Origin: an uncultured Lachnospiraceae bacterium
GTDB lineage: Bacteria; Bacillota; Clostridia; Lachnospirales; Lachnospiraceae
NCBI GenBank assembly: GCA_905193085.1
Contig: CAJJNI010000005.1
Coordinates: forward strand, 1 to 32,058
DNA: 32,058 nucleotides
Direction of reading: 5' to 3'
A program made the translations under genes and the position numbers. The notes under the pieces are model-generated. The model did no database searches. It was not told the origin of the DNA and worked only from the letters and a program-made list of their open reading frames with translations. This document shows, one piece after another, positions 1 through 8,200 of this stretch (its first letter is position 1; each line of letters starts with the position of its first letter).

Positions 1-1055
1 AGTCCTGCATATTTATGAGGGGAAACCTCAGGGGTAATCGCAAAAAGGTTATCAAAATCCTGACCGTTATCGCTTGTTGTCACAGCTATTGGCCAGCGGT
101 GTGCGCTGTCAGTAGTTGGATTGTAACAAAGTGCGTATCTGCCATCGCCTGTTTTTTGTGCCCAGACTTTTCCGGTGGCTGTTTCAATAGAATAATCAGT
201 TTCTTTCTCACTCCATGTTTTTCCACCGTCAGAAGATTTTGTTACAAATGAATTTTTGTAAAAACCTAAAATATCTCCGTCAGGAAGAGTGTAGTATGAA
301 AGTGCTTCAGCTCCAGGCTGTGTGAACCACTCTGTGTTGTGACGTTCTTCCTCCCACATCTGTTGTGTGAAAAGGTGGTCGTCTAACAGCTCTTCACACG
401 CAGAAATAAAAGCTGCGTCAGAGCTTTCGCCAAAATGAGGGAACATGCCGGTGTTTTCCTTTGTATAACCGCCTGCCTCATTAAAACGGAGAAAATAAAT
501 ATCTGAAAATGTATTGTCTTCATATATTTCTCTTACAACACGTCCAACTCCATATCCATTATTAGGAGCAATGCCATGGTTAGGAGCAATACCGTAAAAT
601 CCTGTAGCAAGAAGATGGTTATCTTTTGTTACATAAAAGCTTACTCTCTGGTGCATAACGCATGCAACAGTATCATTTGTAAGTTCCTCTGCATTCGGAC
701 CAGTATATGGAGCAGAAGGAGCTTCCATAGGTGGAAATAATACGACAGGTCTGCTCCATTTTGCACCATTATCAGACCATGCAATGAGAGTCTGTGATGG
801 TGGGAGATGTTCGCTTACCGGGTCAGACAGATAATCTACATAAAATCTGCCATTCCAGTAAACAAGCATTGCTGCGTGGTTATATGACCAGCCGAATCCG
901 TCTGTTGAGGTTTCTGAATTCTGTGTTGCTCTCATTACCTGAAAACAGTGGGTTCCAATTGCATGTCGCAGTGAACCGTCCTGAAATCTGACATCCGCTT
1001 TTTCTTTGTTATGACAGCGGACTAAATCGTTTTTAAAATAATCAGAAGTTGACAT
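1..1055 (-). CDS. BNR/Asp-box (sialidase-fold) protein, 3' end cut by window edge
   Basis: This gene reads leftward and is open to the window edge, giving 351 residues without a stop, so the C-terminus is missing. ATG at 1055 is preferred because a GAAAGGTGAT ribosome site lies just upstream; an in-frame ATG at 1070 would place the site inside the gene. One clear Asp box (S-x-D-x-G-x-T-W, SSDGGKTW) sits near residue 272, with degenerate copies near 115 (SDNGAKW) and 335 (SDNGQDF). These repeats mark six-bladed propellers of sialidase-fold proteins. No signal peptide is seen, so it should be cytoplasmic. The start lies 19 bases after the stop of the FGE-like/BNR fusion gene, so the two are almost certainly co-transcribed. 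I see no FRIP-type sialidase motif, so substrate and even catalysis are unproven. The BNR fold is likely; the function is unknown. Confidence 0.8.
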   Translation of the reverse strand, partial: MSTSDYFKNDLVRCHNKEKADVRFQDGSLRHAIGTHCFQVMRATQNSETSTDGFGWSYNHAAMLVYWNGRFYVDYLSDPVSEHLPPSQTLIAWSDNGAKWSRPVVLFPPMEAPSAPYTGPNAEELTNDTVACVMHQRVSFYVTKDNHLLATGFYGIAPNHGIAPNNGYGVGRVVREIYEDNTFSDIYFLRFNEAGGYTKENTGMFPHFGESSDAAFISACEELLDDHLFTQQMWEEERHNTEWFTQPGAEALSYYTLPDGDILGFYKNSFVTKSSDGGKTWSEKETDYSIETATGKVWAQKTGDGRYALCYNPTTDSAHRWPIAVTTSDNGQDFDNLFAITPEVSPHKYAG

Positions 1056-1074
1056 AATATCACCTTTCATAAAT

Positions 1075-3438
1075 TTAGAATATTTCTCCAATAGGAGATG
1101 GCTCTTCTTTCTTAAGATCTTTCTTAGAAATAAGTACGCCTTCAGAGAACTGGTATTCTCCTGTTACATTACCTTTGTTTCTGCCAAATGTCTGTGCAAG
1201 ACCTTCAGCCTTTTTATTTTTGAATCGTGCTCTTGTTTTGATGTTATCAGAGCCCGGGTAATAAGTTGTAAGAACATCAAATCCGTCATTTGTGTGGTTC
1301 CACTGGAATACTTTGAATCCGTCCTCATCAAAATAAACATATTCGCCAATACGCTTACCTAAATGGTATTCGCCTTTTGTCATGACTTCTCCGTCTGGAT
1401 AGTAGAAGATGTCCTCGCCTTCAAGCAGGAATCGTCCGTCATCGGCAATACCGCCTGACCATTTGCAGCGAAGGGTACCGTCTTCATAGTGTTCTTCAAA
1501 AGTTTCAATATCTGATACTATCTTTGTAGCAGAAGATTTCATAAGTTCTTTATCAGCAGGAGATTCGCCTTCGTGTGAAATGAGCCATTCTTCATTAAAT
1601 TCAAAATGAAGAAGAGGGCGGTTATTTGATGTTATAATATGTATCATTCCGTCCGGTGTCTGGCGGCATACACTGTAGCCTAATGTAGACTGACCGCCAA
1701 ATTCATGAGGACTCTTTTTCTGTTTCTGTGTACCCCAGAGTTTTTTGAGTGTCCATGTTTTTCCGTCATCATCTGAGTATGCACCGTAAGAACCCCATTC
1801 TTTTATGGAATCAGGCTTCTGGCCTTTTTTGTTCTGGTAATCTCCGCACATGAAAAGTCTGCCGCTTTTTAAGCGGATAATGCAAGGCCTTTGTCCTGAA
1901 AACTGCATAGGGAATGGTGTTTTGCTTACTTCCCATGTATCACCTTTATCTTTTGAAATTGCCTGTGGCATGTATCCGTCTATATCAGAGTTCTTTCCAC
2001 CCATTGCAAGAATTGAGCCATCTTTTAGATGTACAAAAGTTGAATGTCTTCCGGCAGTTCTTCCTTTAGGATTTTCCCATGTCTTCATATTATCGCGGCT
2101 TCTCCAGAGTACGGAACCCGGTTCAAAAGCTGCATCGGCTGCAACATAAAAAGTTCCGTCATCATCTCTTAAACATGAATTGATAGGCTGTCTTACAACT
2201 CTCTCGGCCTTGTCTTTGAAAAATGGGAACTGTACTTCGCTCCATGTTTCACCGTTGTCAGTTGAATAAATATACTGGAAAGGGAATGAATCAGTCAATT
2301 GCTGCCAGCCCCAGAAATGATAGATTGTACCATCTTTGTCAGTATAAAGGTTAGGAGCGTGGTCATTTACTCCGACAGGGTTTACGAAAATATCAGGCTG
2401 TTCCCATTCATCGCAGCCTTTTCTTAATCGTGTGCCTGCAATTCCGACTTCTGCATCATATTCTTTATAAGAAGAATAAATAGAATACAGAAGGTCGCCG
2501 TTAGGGCAGACTGTAAGTGCCGGAGAGTGGTGGTGGTGTCTGAAAATGTGATTCAGACCGACTGCACGTATTTCTTCACTTGGAGAATTATCCGGTGGTG
2601 TAGGAAAAACATATCTTTTTCTGAAATATGGTTTCTTTGGGTCAGGTCCGTCAGTTAAATGTACGCCCTTTTGATGAATATTCATGCAAACCTGATTTGT
2701 AGGGTGCTTATCGCTCACTTCAGGAAGTTCACCGCATGCAATTCTTAAACCTATTATATGTCTTCCGAATTCGTTGTTTTTATCGTCATGATAGTGGCGG
2801 TATGTAGGAGGAAGAGATGCTCTCCACCATAAATCAAGGTTATGTTCGTTGTATCTTGCAGGATTGTCAAGATAACCGCCTCGTATTACTTTGCACATTC
2901 CTGTTGCAGGACCTGCCGGATCTGTCTGGTCTAAATCAGTATAAGCATCATACCAGTCAAAACACCATTCACGAATATGAGTATCACACATTCTGTCGAT
3001 GTTAAGTTCAGTTGACTTTCTTGCAGCGGCTTCCCACTCAGCTTCAGTTGGAAGTCTGTATAATTTGTTTTCTTTTTTTGAAAGCCATTTACAGAACTCT
3101 GCAGCTTCAAACCAGCTTACTCCAAGTACATAGCCTCTGTAATTAGTTGTATCTGATGGTTTATTGTATGTTTCATTATAAAATTGTTCGAAAATATCCT
3201 GCTTTACAGGTTCGTCAGCTATATAATATGGTTTTGTTATGAAGCATTTGTGGGTAGGCTGTGCATCAGGGTGATTTTCCCAGTCGCCGCCGCCTCTTCT
3301 GTAATCGTGCGCTTCTACCAATACCATTCTTGTTCCTATAGAGTTTGTATATTCATGTTTTGAAGTCTCAGGTGCAGGAAAATTTCCCCAGTCAAACTGT
3401 GTGCAGTGCCATGCACCTTTAAAAGTTTTGTCACTCAT
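1075..3438 (-). CDS. Fusion protein: FGE-like domain, BNR/sialidase-fold domain, MORN/YwqK-like repeats
   Basis: The protein has 787 residues. Residues about 35-236 match the FGE-sulfatase fold: GVSWFEAAEFCKWLS (106-120), RLPTEAEWEAAAR (128-140), REWCFDWY (156-163), DPAGP (173-177), VIRGG (184-188) and a closing GLRIACGE. The Cys pair that binds copper in true formylglycine-generating enzymes should follow RGG, but that stretch (residues 189-206) has no Cys. The domain is therefore probably a non-catalytic or repurposed FGE-like module. Residues about 290-620 carry Asp boxes at 392-399, 495-502 and 555-562 and a degenerate one at 447-454, as in sialidase-fold propellers. Residues about 650-770 are repeats of the form YEDG/YPDG...KGEY..GKR.GEY..FDEDG, resembling MORN/YwqK repeats. 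No signal peptide or membrane segment is visible. It is the first gene of a leftward pair. The ribosome site is AAAGGA, about 13 bases before the ATG. Domain calls are solid; the function is unknown. Confidence 0.85.
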   Translation of the reverse strand: MSDKTFKGAWHCTQFDWGNFPAPETSKHEYTNSIGTRMVLVEAHDYRRGGGDWENHPDAQPTHKCFITKPYYIADEPVKQDIFEQFYNETYNKPSDTTNYRGYVLGVSWFEAAEFCKWLSKKENKLYRLPTEAEWEAAARKSTELNIDRMCDTHIREWCFDWYDAYTDLDQTDPAGPATGMCKVIRGGYLDNPARYNEHNLDLWWRASLPPTYRHYHDDKNNEFGRHIIGLRIACGELPEVSDKHPTNQVCMNIHQKGVHLTDGPDPKKPYFRKRYVFPTPPDNSPSEEIRAVGLNHIFRHHHHSPALTVCPNGDLLYSIYSSYKEYDAEVGIAGTRLRKGCDEWEQPDIFVNPVGVNDHAPNLYTDKDGTIYHFWGWQQLTDSFPFQYIYSTDNGETWSEVQFPFFKDKAERVVRQPINSCLRDDDGTFYVAADAAFEPGSVLWRSRDNMKTWENPKGRTAGRHSTFVHLKDGSILAMGGKNSDIDGYMPQAISKDKGDTWEVSKTPFPMQFSGQRPCIIRLKSGRLFMCGDYQNKKGQKPDSIKEWGSYGAYSDDDGKTWTLKKLWGTQKQKKSPHEFGGQSTLGYSVCRQTPDGMIHIITSNNRPLLHFEFNEEWLISHEGESPADKELMKSSATKIVSDIETFEEHYEDGTLRCKWSGGIADDGRFLLEGEDIFYYPDGEVMTKGEYHLGKRIGEYVYFDEDGFKVFQWNHTNDGFDVLTTYYPGSDNIKTRARFKNKKAEGLAQTFGRNKGNVTGEYQFSEGVLISKKDLKKEEPSPIGEIF

Positions 3439-3520
3439 ATTGTGTTGAAGTCCTTTCTTATAGTAATTATTAGTATGATTATTGATTTTTACATAATATA
3501 TAAAACTATGTAATAATACC

Positions 3521-3540
3521 TGTTAGATAATATTCTAACA
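3521..3540. promoter_or_regulatory. Operator-like palindrome upstream of the leftward BNR operon
   Basis: A perfect inverted repeat, TGTTAGA-N6-TCTAACA, lies about 80 bases before the start of the FGE-like/BNR gene. On the minus strand it overlaps a candidate -10 (TAGAAT, 3532-3537), placed 18 bases from a candidate -35 (TTGCAC, 3556-3561). A repressor bound here would block that promoter. The repeat is seen directly; its role is inferred. Confidence 0.45.
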
Positions 3541-3668
3541 AATTTATGGTATAGTGTGCAATACAATTATCAATTTATTCACTGTTTTTTCGCAAATAAG
3601 TAAAATTGTAAAAATGTGTTATATTTGTAATTTTGTGCATATGATAAAGATAAAATTATGAATGTTAA

Positions 3669-3995
3669 ATTTTTATAAAAGCCTTTAAAAGCATTGTTTT
3701 ATATGCTATTATTAATAAAAATAGAGTTGAACGGAATATAGAAAACGATACTGATGAAAATGGTAATTTATCCAATGAGTTTATAAATGAGTTTGCAAAT
3801 TTAATTAAAAATTTACAAAAGGTTAACTGACTATTAATAATGTTGGACAGGGTATGCTTCAAAAGGATAAATTTACATATAAATAAGATTTTTTTCCATA
3901 TTATTATTGTTATATTGATGTTAAAATTAAATGACTATTATTATACCCCTGTCTTTTTGTGCCCTTTTTGCGGAAAAATGACAGAAATAAGATAG
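3669..3995 (+). pseudogene. Possible decayed coding remnant (two in-frame open segments)
   Basis: In one rightward frame two segments are open: 3669-3830, without a start codon and ending NEFANLIKNLQKVN, and 3840-3995, ending LCPFCGKMTEIR. They are separated by a single TGA at 3828-3830. The first has the charged, helix-like composition of real protein, and the second ends in a CPxCGxxT-I-R zinc-ribbon-like motif reminiscent of the small Cys-rich KTR proteins carried by some conjugative transposons. Neither has a proper ribosome site. AT-rich noise is a serious alternative. Confidence 0.2.
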
Positions 3996-4063
3996 AAAAA
4001 TGAGAAAAATTGTCGGCTTACAGTTATATGTTTAAAAAGTCTGACAAGTAAAAAAGGAGGCTG

Positions 4064-4078
4064 ATGCGTAAGTTATGA
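4064..4078 (+). promoter_or_regulatory. Four-codon mini-ORF overlapping the aldolase start
   Basis: AGGAGG (4055-4060) is followed by ATG CGT AAG TTA TGA. Its stop overlaps the aldolase ATG at 4075 as ATGA. AGGAGG is only 3 bases from the first ATG but 14 from the second, so neither spacing is ideal. There is no alternative in-frame ATG upstream because TAA lies at 4069. Translational coupling is possible but unproven. Confidence 0.35.
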
Positions 4079-4956
4079 GGGTAAATGGAATTATTTCAGC
4101 TATGCTGACACCACTTAATGATGATGAAAGTATCAATGAAGCGGAACTTAGAAATCAGGTTAACCGTCAGATTAAAGCTGGGGTTGCCGCAGTTTTCTGC
4201 CTTGGAACAAACGGAGAGTTTTATGCTTTCGACAAGGAAGAAAAAAAGAAGATTATCGACATTGTAGTTGATGAAGCTGATAACAGAGTGCCTGTTTTGG
4301 CAGGTACGGGATGTATTACTACATCAGAGACAATTGAATTGACTGATTATGCGAAAGATGCCGGTGTTTCTGCTGTGTCTGTTATATCACCATACTTCGC
4401 GGGAATAAGCCAGGAAGGTTTATATCAGCATTTTTCAACTGTTGCAGATGAATGCCGGATGCCAGTTATTATGTACAATATTCCGGCAAGAACCGGTGTT
4501 AATATTCATTATGAAACTGTAAAAAGACTTGCTGATAATCCTTATATTGTAGGAATAAAAGACAGCAGTGGTAATTTTGATAACACACTTAGATACATAG
4601 AAGAAACACCTTCGGATTTTATTGTTCTTTGTGGTAATGATTCATTGATTTTATGGACACTGATGGCTGGTGGAAATGGAGGAATCTCAGGAGTTACCAA
4701 TATTTTTCCAGAACATATGGTGAGCATATACAAGAAGTTTGCAGAAGGAGATTTTGAAGGCGCTAAGAAAGCACAGGATCAGATACGCTGTATCAGAGAT
4801 TGCTTTACAGGATATAATCCTAATTCTGTTGTGAAGCGCGCAGCTGCATTGCTTGGCTATCCTGTCGGACCTGCAAGGTCACCTTTTGATATAGATGATG
4901 AGAAACTTGACAATAAGCTTTTAAATGCTTTTAAAGAGTTTGAAGGTATAAAGTAG
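4075..4956 (+). CDS. DHDPS / N-acetylneuraminate lyase family aldolase
   Basis: The 293-residue length is typical of this (beta/alpha)8 class I aldolase family. Family marks are GTNGE (44-48) in place of the usual GTTGE/GSTGE, YNIPARTG (134-141) with the catalytic Tyr134, and GIKDSSGNF (160-168) with Lys162 as the Schiff-base lysine. Members cleave or condense pyruvate with an aldehyde: lysine biosynthesis, sialic acid lysis, or 2-keto-3-deoxy-sugar-acid metabolism. The motif after the lysine (KDSSG) is unlike the usual N-acetylneuraminate lyase form (KQTS), so I do not call it nanA. Its place between BNR genes and sugar transporters suggests a catabolic keto-sugar-acid role rather than lysine synthesis, but this is inference. 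The start has an unusually long spacing from AGGAGG. It was chosen because the family N-terminus (NGIISAMLTPL) begins here. Confidence 0.88.
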   Translation: MRVNGIISAMLTPLNDDESINEAELRNQVNRQIKAGVAAVFCLGTNGEFYAFDKEEKKKIIDIVVDEADNRVPVLAGTGCITTSETIELTDYAKDAGVSAVSVISPYFAGISQEGLYQHFSTVADECRMPVIMYNIPARTGVNIHYETVKRLADNPYIVGIKDSSGNFDNTLRYIEETPSDFIVLCGNDSLILWTLMAGGNGGISGVTNIFPEHMVSIYKKFAEGDFEGAKKAQDQIRCIRDCFTGYNPNSVVKRAAALLGYPVGPARSPFDIDDEKLDNKLLNAFKEFEGIK

Positions 4957-5065
4957 TCGTCGGATGGTTTTAATCATTTATTAAAATGTTATGTATCTGT
5001 AAATCTTCTTATTAATATATATGATATTTAATATGTGATATCAGAGCAAAAAAAATGCAGGCTCG

Positions 5066-5095
5066 TTGCAGAGTAATCTGCAGGTGTCATAATAT
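5066..5095 (+). promoter_or_regulatory. Candidate promoter with embedded palindrome
   Basis: TTGCAG (5066-5071) and TAATAT (5090-5095) are separated by 18 bases. The palindrome TGCAGA-gtaa-TCTGCA (5067-5082) covers the -35 and part of the spacer, a natural place for a repressor. It would drive the transporter operon. The match to consensus is moderate. Confidence 0.4.
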
Positions 5096-5135
5096 AGTGA
5101 TTATTTATTAGTAGAAGAGATGCGGTATATATAAA

Positions 5136-5160
5136 TTGCCGGCAGTATTGCTTCCGGCAA
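5136..5160 (+). other. Leader hairpin
   Basis: TTGCCGG (5136-5142) pairs perfectly with CCGGCAA (5154-5160) across an 11-base loop. No U-tract follows, so it is not a standard terminator. It would sit in the 5' leader of the transporter mRNA and could be a stability or regulatory element. Confidence 0.4.
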
Positions 5161-5281
5161 GGCTGGTTACCCTAAGGAACAATGACCAGAAATGGTTGTT
5201 GATTATTATATATTTATTAAAAGCTTAATAATATGAAAGAAAGCTTTTGTAAAATCTTGCGAGAGGAGAAAAGGTAAAGAA

Positions 5282-8200
5282 ATGAGAAAGAAAAGATTAC
5301 TTGCTTTTGTATTAGCATGTGCAGTCGCTACTTCCGGTAACATTTCAGTCGCATCTGCTGATCCAAGCGGTGAAGCAGTTTCAGCAGATGATGCTTCAGA
5401 CGAAGCGGTAACAACTGCGGAGAATGGAACAACAGCTGTAGCAGATGATTCTGATGTCAGTAGTGTTGAGAAAAGTAACAATTTCCGTGTTGGAGAAGCT
5501 TATGATGGAGATATAACTGCGGAAGCTAAGACATTTACATCAGATGTCTTTGATTACACAAAGCAAAGAGCTGAGTATGAGGAAAAAGGATACAAATCTG
5601 TATCTGCTGACACTGAAATCAAACTTGATATTGAAGACGCTGTCGGAAAGAATCCGTTTGTGTTTGAAGAAGGTGAGCTTACTCTTGGAAAGAGCAAAGC
5701 TGAAAAGGTTAAAGGTGTTCAGTTCTTTGAAAAAGATGACAACACTGACTGCCCTTATGTTGAATGGACATTTAATGTTGAAGAAACAGGCCTTTATGAA
5801 ATGTATATGAATTATAAGGCTGAGAGCAGTTATGGAACAACTATTCAGAGAAAGATAGAGATTGATGGTGAAGTTCCTTTTGATGATCTTTACAATGTAT
5901 ATTTGACACGCCGTTTTGAAGAAAATAAAGATGGTTTTGACAGTAAATATCTTGATAAAGGTGAGTATCGTGTTAAGACAAATGCAATCGGTAATGAAAT
6001 TATGCCTAGTCATACGGAACTTGAAGTGTGGCAGCAGAATGCTATCACAGATAATGAAGGTTACTATGAAGATCCGATGCAGTTTTATTTTGAAAAAGGC
6101 GAGCATACAATCCGTATAAGCTATGTGGACCAGAATATCGTTCTTGGAAATGTTTATCTTAGAGGTTCAAAAGAATATGATACATATGAACAGTACCAGA
6201 AAGATAATGACAGCAAGAAAGATAATACAGGTAAAGATACTGAAGTAGACAGAGTACAGGCTGAAAATGCACTTTGGACAAGTGAAGGAACTATTCGTCG
6301 TGATACTGATACAGATCCTAAGACACAGTCCTCATATGGTACTGATAATTCTGCTACAACACAGATGCTTAATATTATCGGTGGTTCAAGATGGCAGTCT
6401 GGTAATCAGACAATTGCATGGCAGGTTGAAGTGCCAGAAGATGGTTACTATACAATTAACATGAGAAGCAGCCAGTCAAGTAATGCCGGTATGCCTTCTT
6501 ATCGTCAGATTAAAATTGACGGTGAAATTCCTTTCGAGGATATGAAGCTTTATGAATTTGAATATATTTCTGGCTGGCATGCAACTACTCTTGGTAAGAA
6601 AGTTGTAGATAAAGATGGAAAAGCAGAAGTTAATTCAGATGGAAGCTATAAGAGAGATGCTTATAAATTCTATTTGACAAAGGGTACACATGAAATCTCA
6701 ATGACAGTTAAATCTGGAGATGTTTATGAAATTGTATCACGCGTAAATGAAGCAATTTCACTTACATCTGCTGCTTATCTTGATATTACAAGAATTACAG
6801 GTACAAGTCCTGATAGTAATGTCGAGTATAATCTTAAAGATGAAATGCCTGAACTTCCGAAACAGTTTAATGAAATTGCAGATGTTTTACAGGAATGTTC
6901 AGATTACCTTAAAAATATTTCTAACCAGACTACAGAGATGCAGGGTAACTTTGATGAGTTAATCAGTATGTTCCATGGTTATGCAAATGACCCGGATTCA
7001 GTTGTTGATGGACTTAGCGATTTGGAAGATACACAGACAACTCTTGGTGATTACATTCTTAATATTGGTGATATGCCGCTTACACTTGATTATATTGATG
7101 TAAAACCTGCTGCTGATGATTCAGAATATACAATCGCAGTTGGTGGTATGTGGCAGAAATTATGGTATTCAATTCTTAACTTCTTCTCATCATTCGTTAA
7201 GAATTATGATGCCGTTGGTACATTGGCTTCAGAAGATGGTGATTATGAAAGCATCACAGTTTGGATTGCCCGTGGTCGTGAATGGGGTGAAGTACTTAAG
7301 AGTCTTGCTGATGAAACATTCCTTGAACAGTATAAGACATCTGTTGCACTTAACATTCTTCCATCAGGTCAGTTGAATGCCGGTAATGTATCAGCTCTTA
7401 TGCTTGCTATTACTTCACATCATGCACCTGATGCTGCGGTAGGTATTTCATACAGTGATCCTGTTGAATATGCTTATCGAGATGCTATCATCGATTTGAC
7501 ACAGTTTGATGATTTTGAAGAAGCAAAAGATCAGTTCTATGATACAATGTTTGTTCCTTATACATATGTTAAGGACGGACATGAAGGTGTATTTGCTCTT
7601 CCGGAAACTATGGACTTTACTGTTATGATGTACAGAACAGATGTATTTGAAAGTCTTGAACTTGATGTTCCGGAAACATGGGATGAGCTTTGGAGTGATA
7701 CACTTCCTGTCCTTATTGAAAACAGTATGAGTTTTGCTTTCCCTGTTGATACAACAGCAAGTTCTAACTCTCCTTCTTCTTTGAAAGGTATGACAATGTA
7801 CCTTATTCAGGGAGGCGGTGCTTACTATCGTGATACTAAAGAAAGCGATGGAAGCTATATTGCACCAGATGATCCTGTACAGGGATTATATTCAAATCTT
7901 GACACACCTGAAGCTTTCGCTGCTTTTGAGAAGTGGACAGATATGTATGTTGATTATGGTATTGATGCTGAGTCATCATTCTTTACAAGATTTAGAACAG
8001 GTACTCTTCCTATTGGTATTGGTTCTTATGCTTCATACATGCAGGTACTTACAACAGCCCCTGAATTGTATGGACGTTGGTCAGTTGCTCCGATGCTTGG
8101 TGTAAGACAGGAAGACGGTTCAATTGATAACCGTGTTGGTGGTATTTCATTAACAGCTTGTCAGGTTATGGAACAGTCAGAAAAACAGCAGGCAGCATGG

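Larger units (their letters stand above)
3439..4074. other. Divergent intergenic region, 636 bases
   Basis: This is a very AT-rich stretch between the leftward BNR operon and the rightward aldolase gene. It holds the palindrome at 3521-3540 and the candidate minus-strand promoter described separately. It also contains a rightward open stretch at 3669-3995 that may be decayed coding sequence. No clear plus-strand promoter for the aldolase was found; weak candidates exist (for example TTGATG at 3915 with TATTAT at 3936, spacing 15) but none is convincing. Confidence 0.6.
4957..5281 (+). other. Intergenic leader before the transporter operon, 325 bases
   Basis: There is no gene and no convincing terminator after the aldolase; TTTTAAT-N5-ATTAAAA at 4968-4986 is a purely AT stem. 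The stretch contains a candidate promoter near 5066-5095, a palindrome at 5067-5082, a GC-rich hairpin at 5136-5160 and a nearby CTGGT...ACCAG pairing (about 5163-5190). This leaves a long, possibly structured 5' untranslated region of about 180 bases before the ATG at 5282. I did not recognise a known riboswitch class. Confidence 0.5.

Noticed and set aside
1075..3438. A sulfatase-maturing formylglycine-generating enzyme
   Set aside because: The catalytic Cys pair after the RGG motif is missing and no sulfatase gene is in the window.
1..4956. Calling this a classical sialic acid (nan) operon
   Set aside because: No FRIP motif in the BNR proteins, the aldolase lacks the usual N-acetylneuraminate lyase motif, and no nanE, nanK, nagA or nagB genes are present.
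4957..5281. A T-box or known riboswitch
   Set aside because: Hairpins are present, but I could not find the T-box core motif or any recognised aptamer pattern.
5540..6106. Long minus-strand open frame of 188 codons inside the giant binding protein gene
   Set aside because: It lies fully antisense to a well-supported coding region, has no family signature, and is Phe/Ile/Cys-rich as expected from the reverse of acidic coding sequence.
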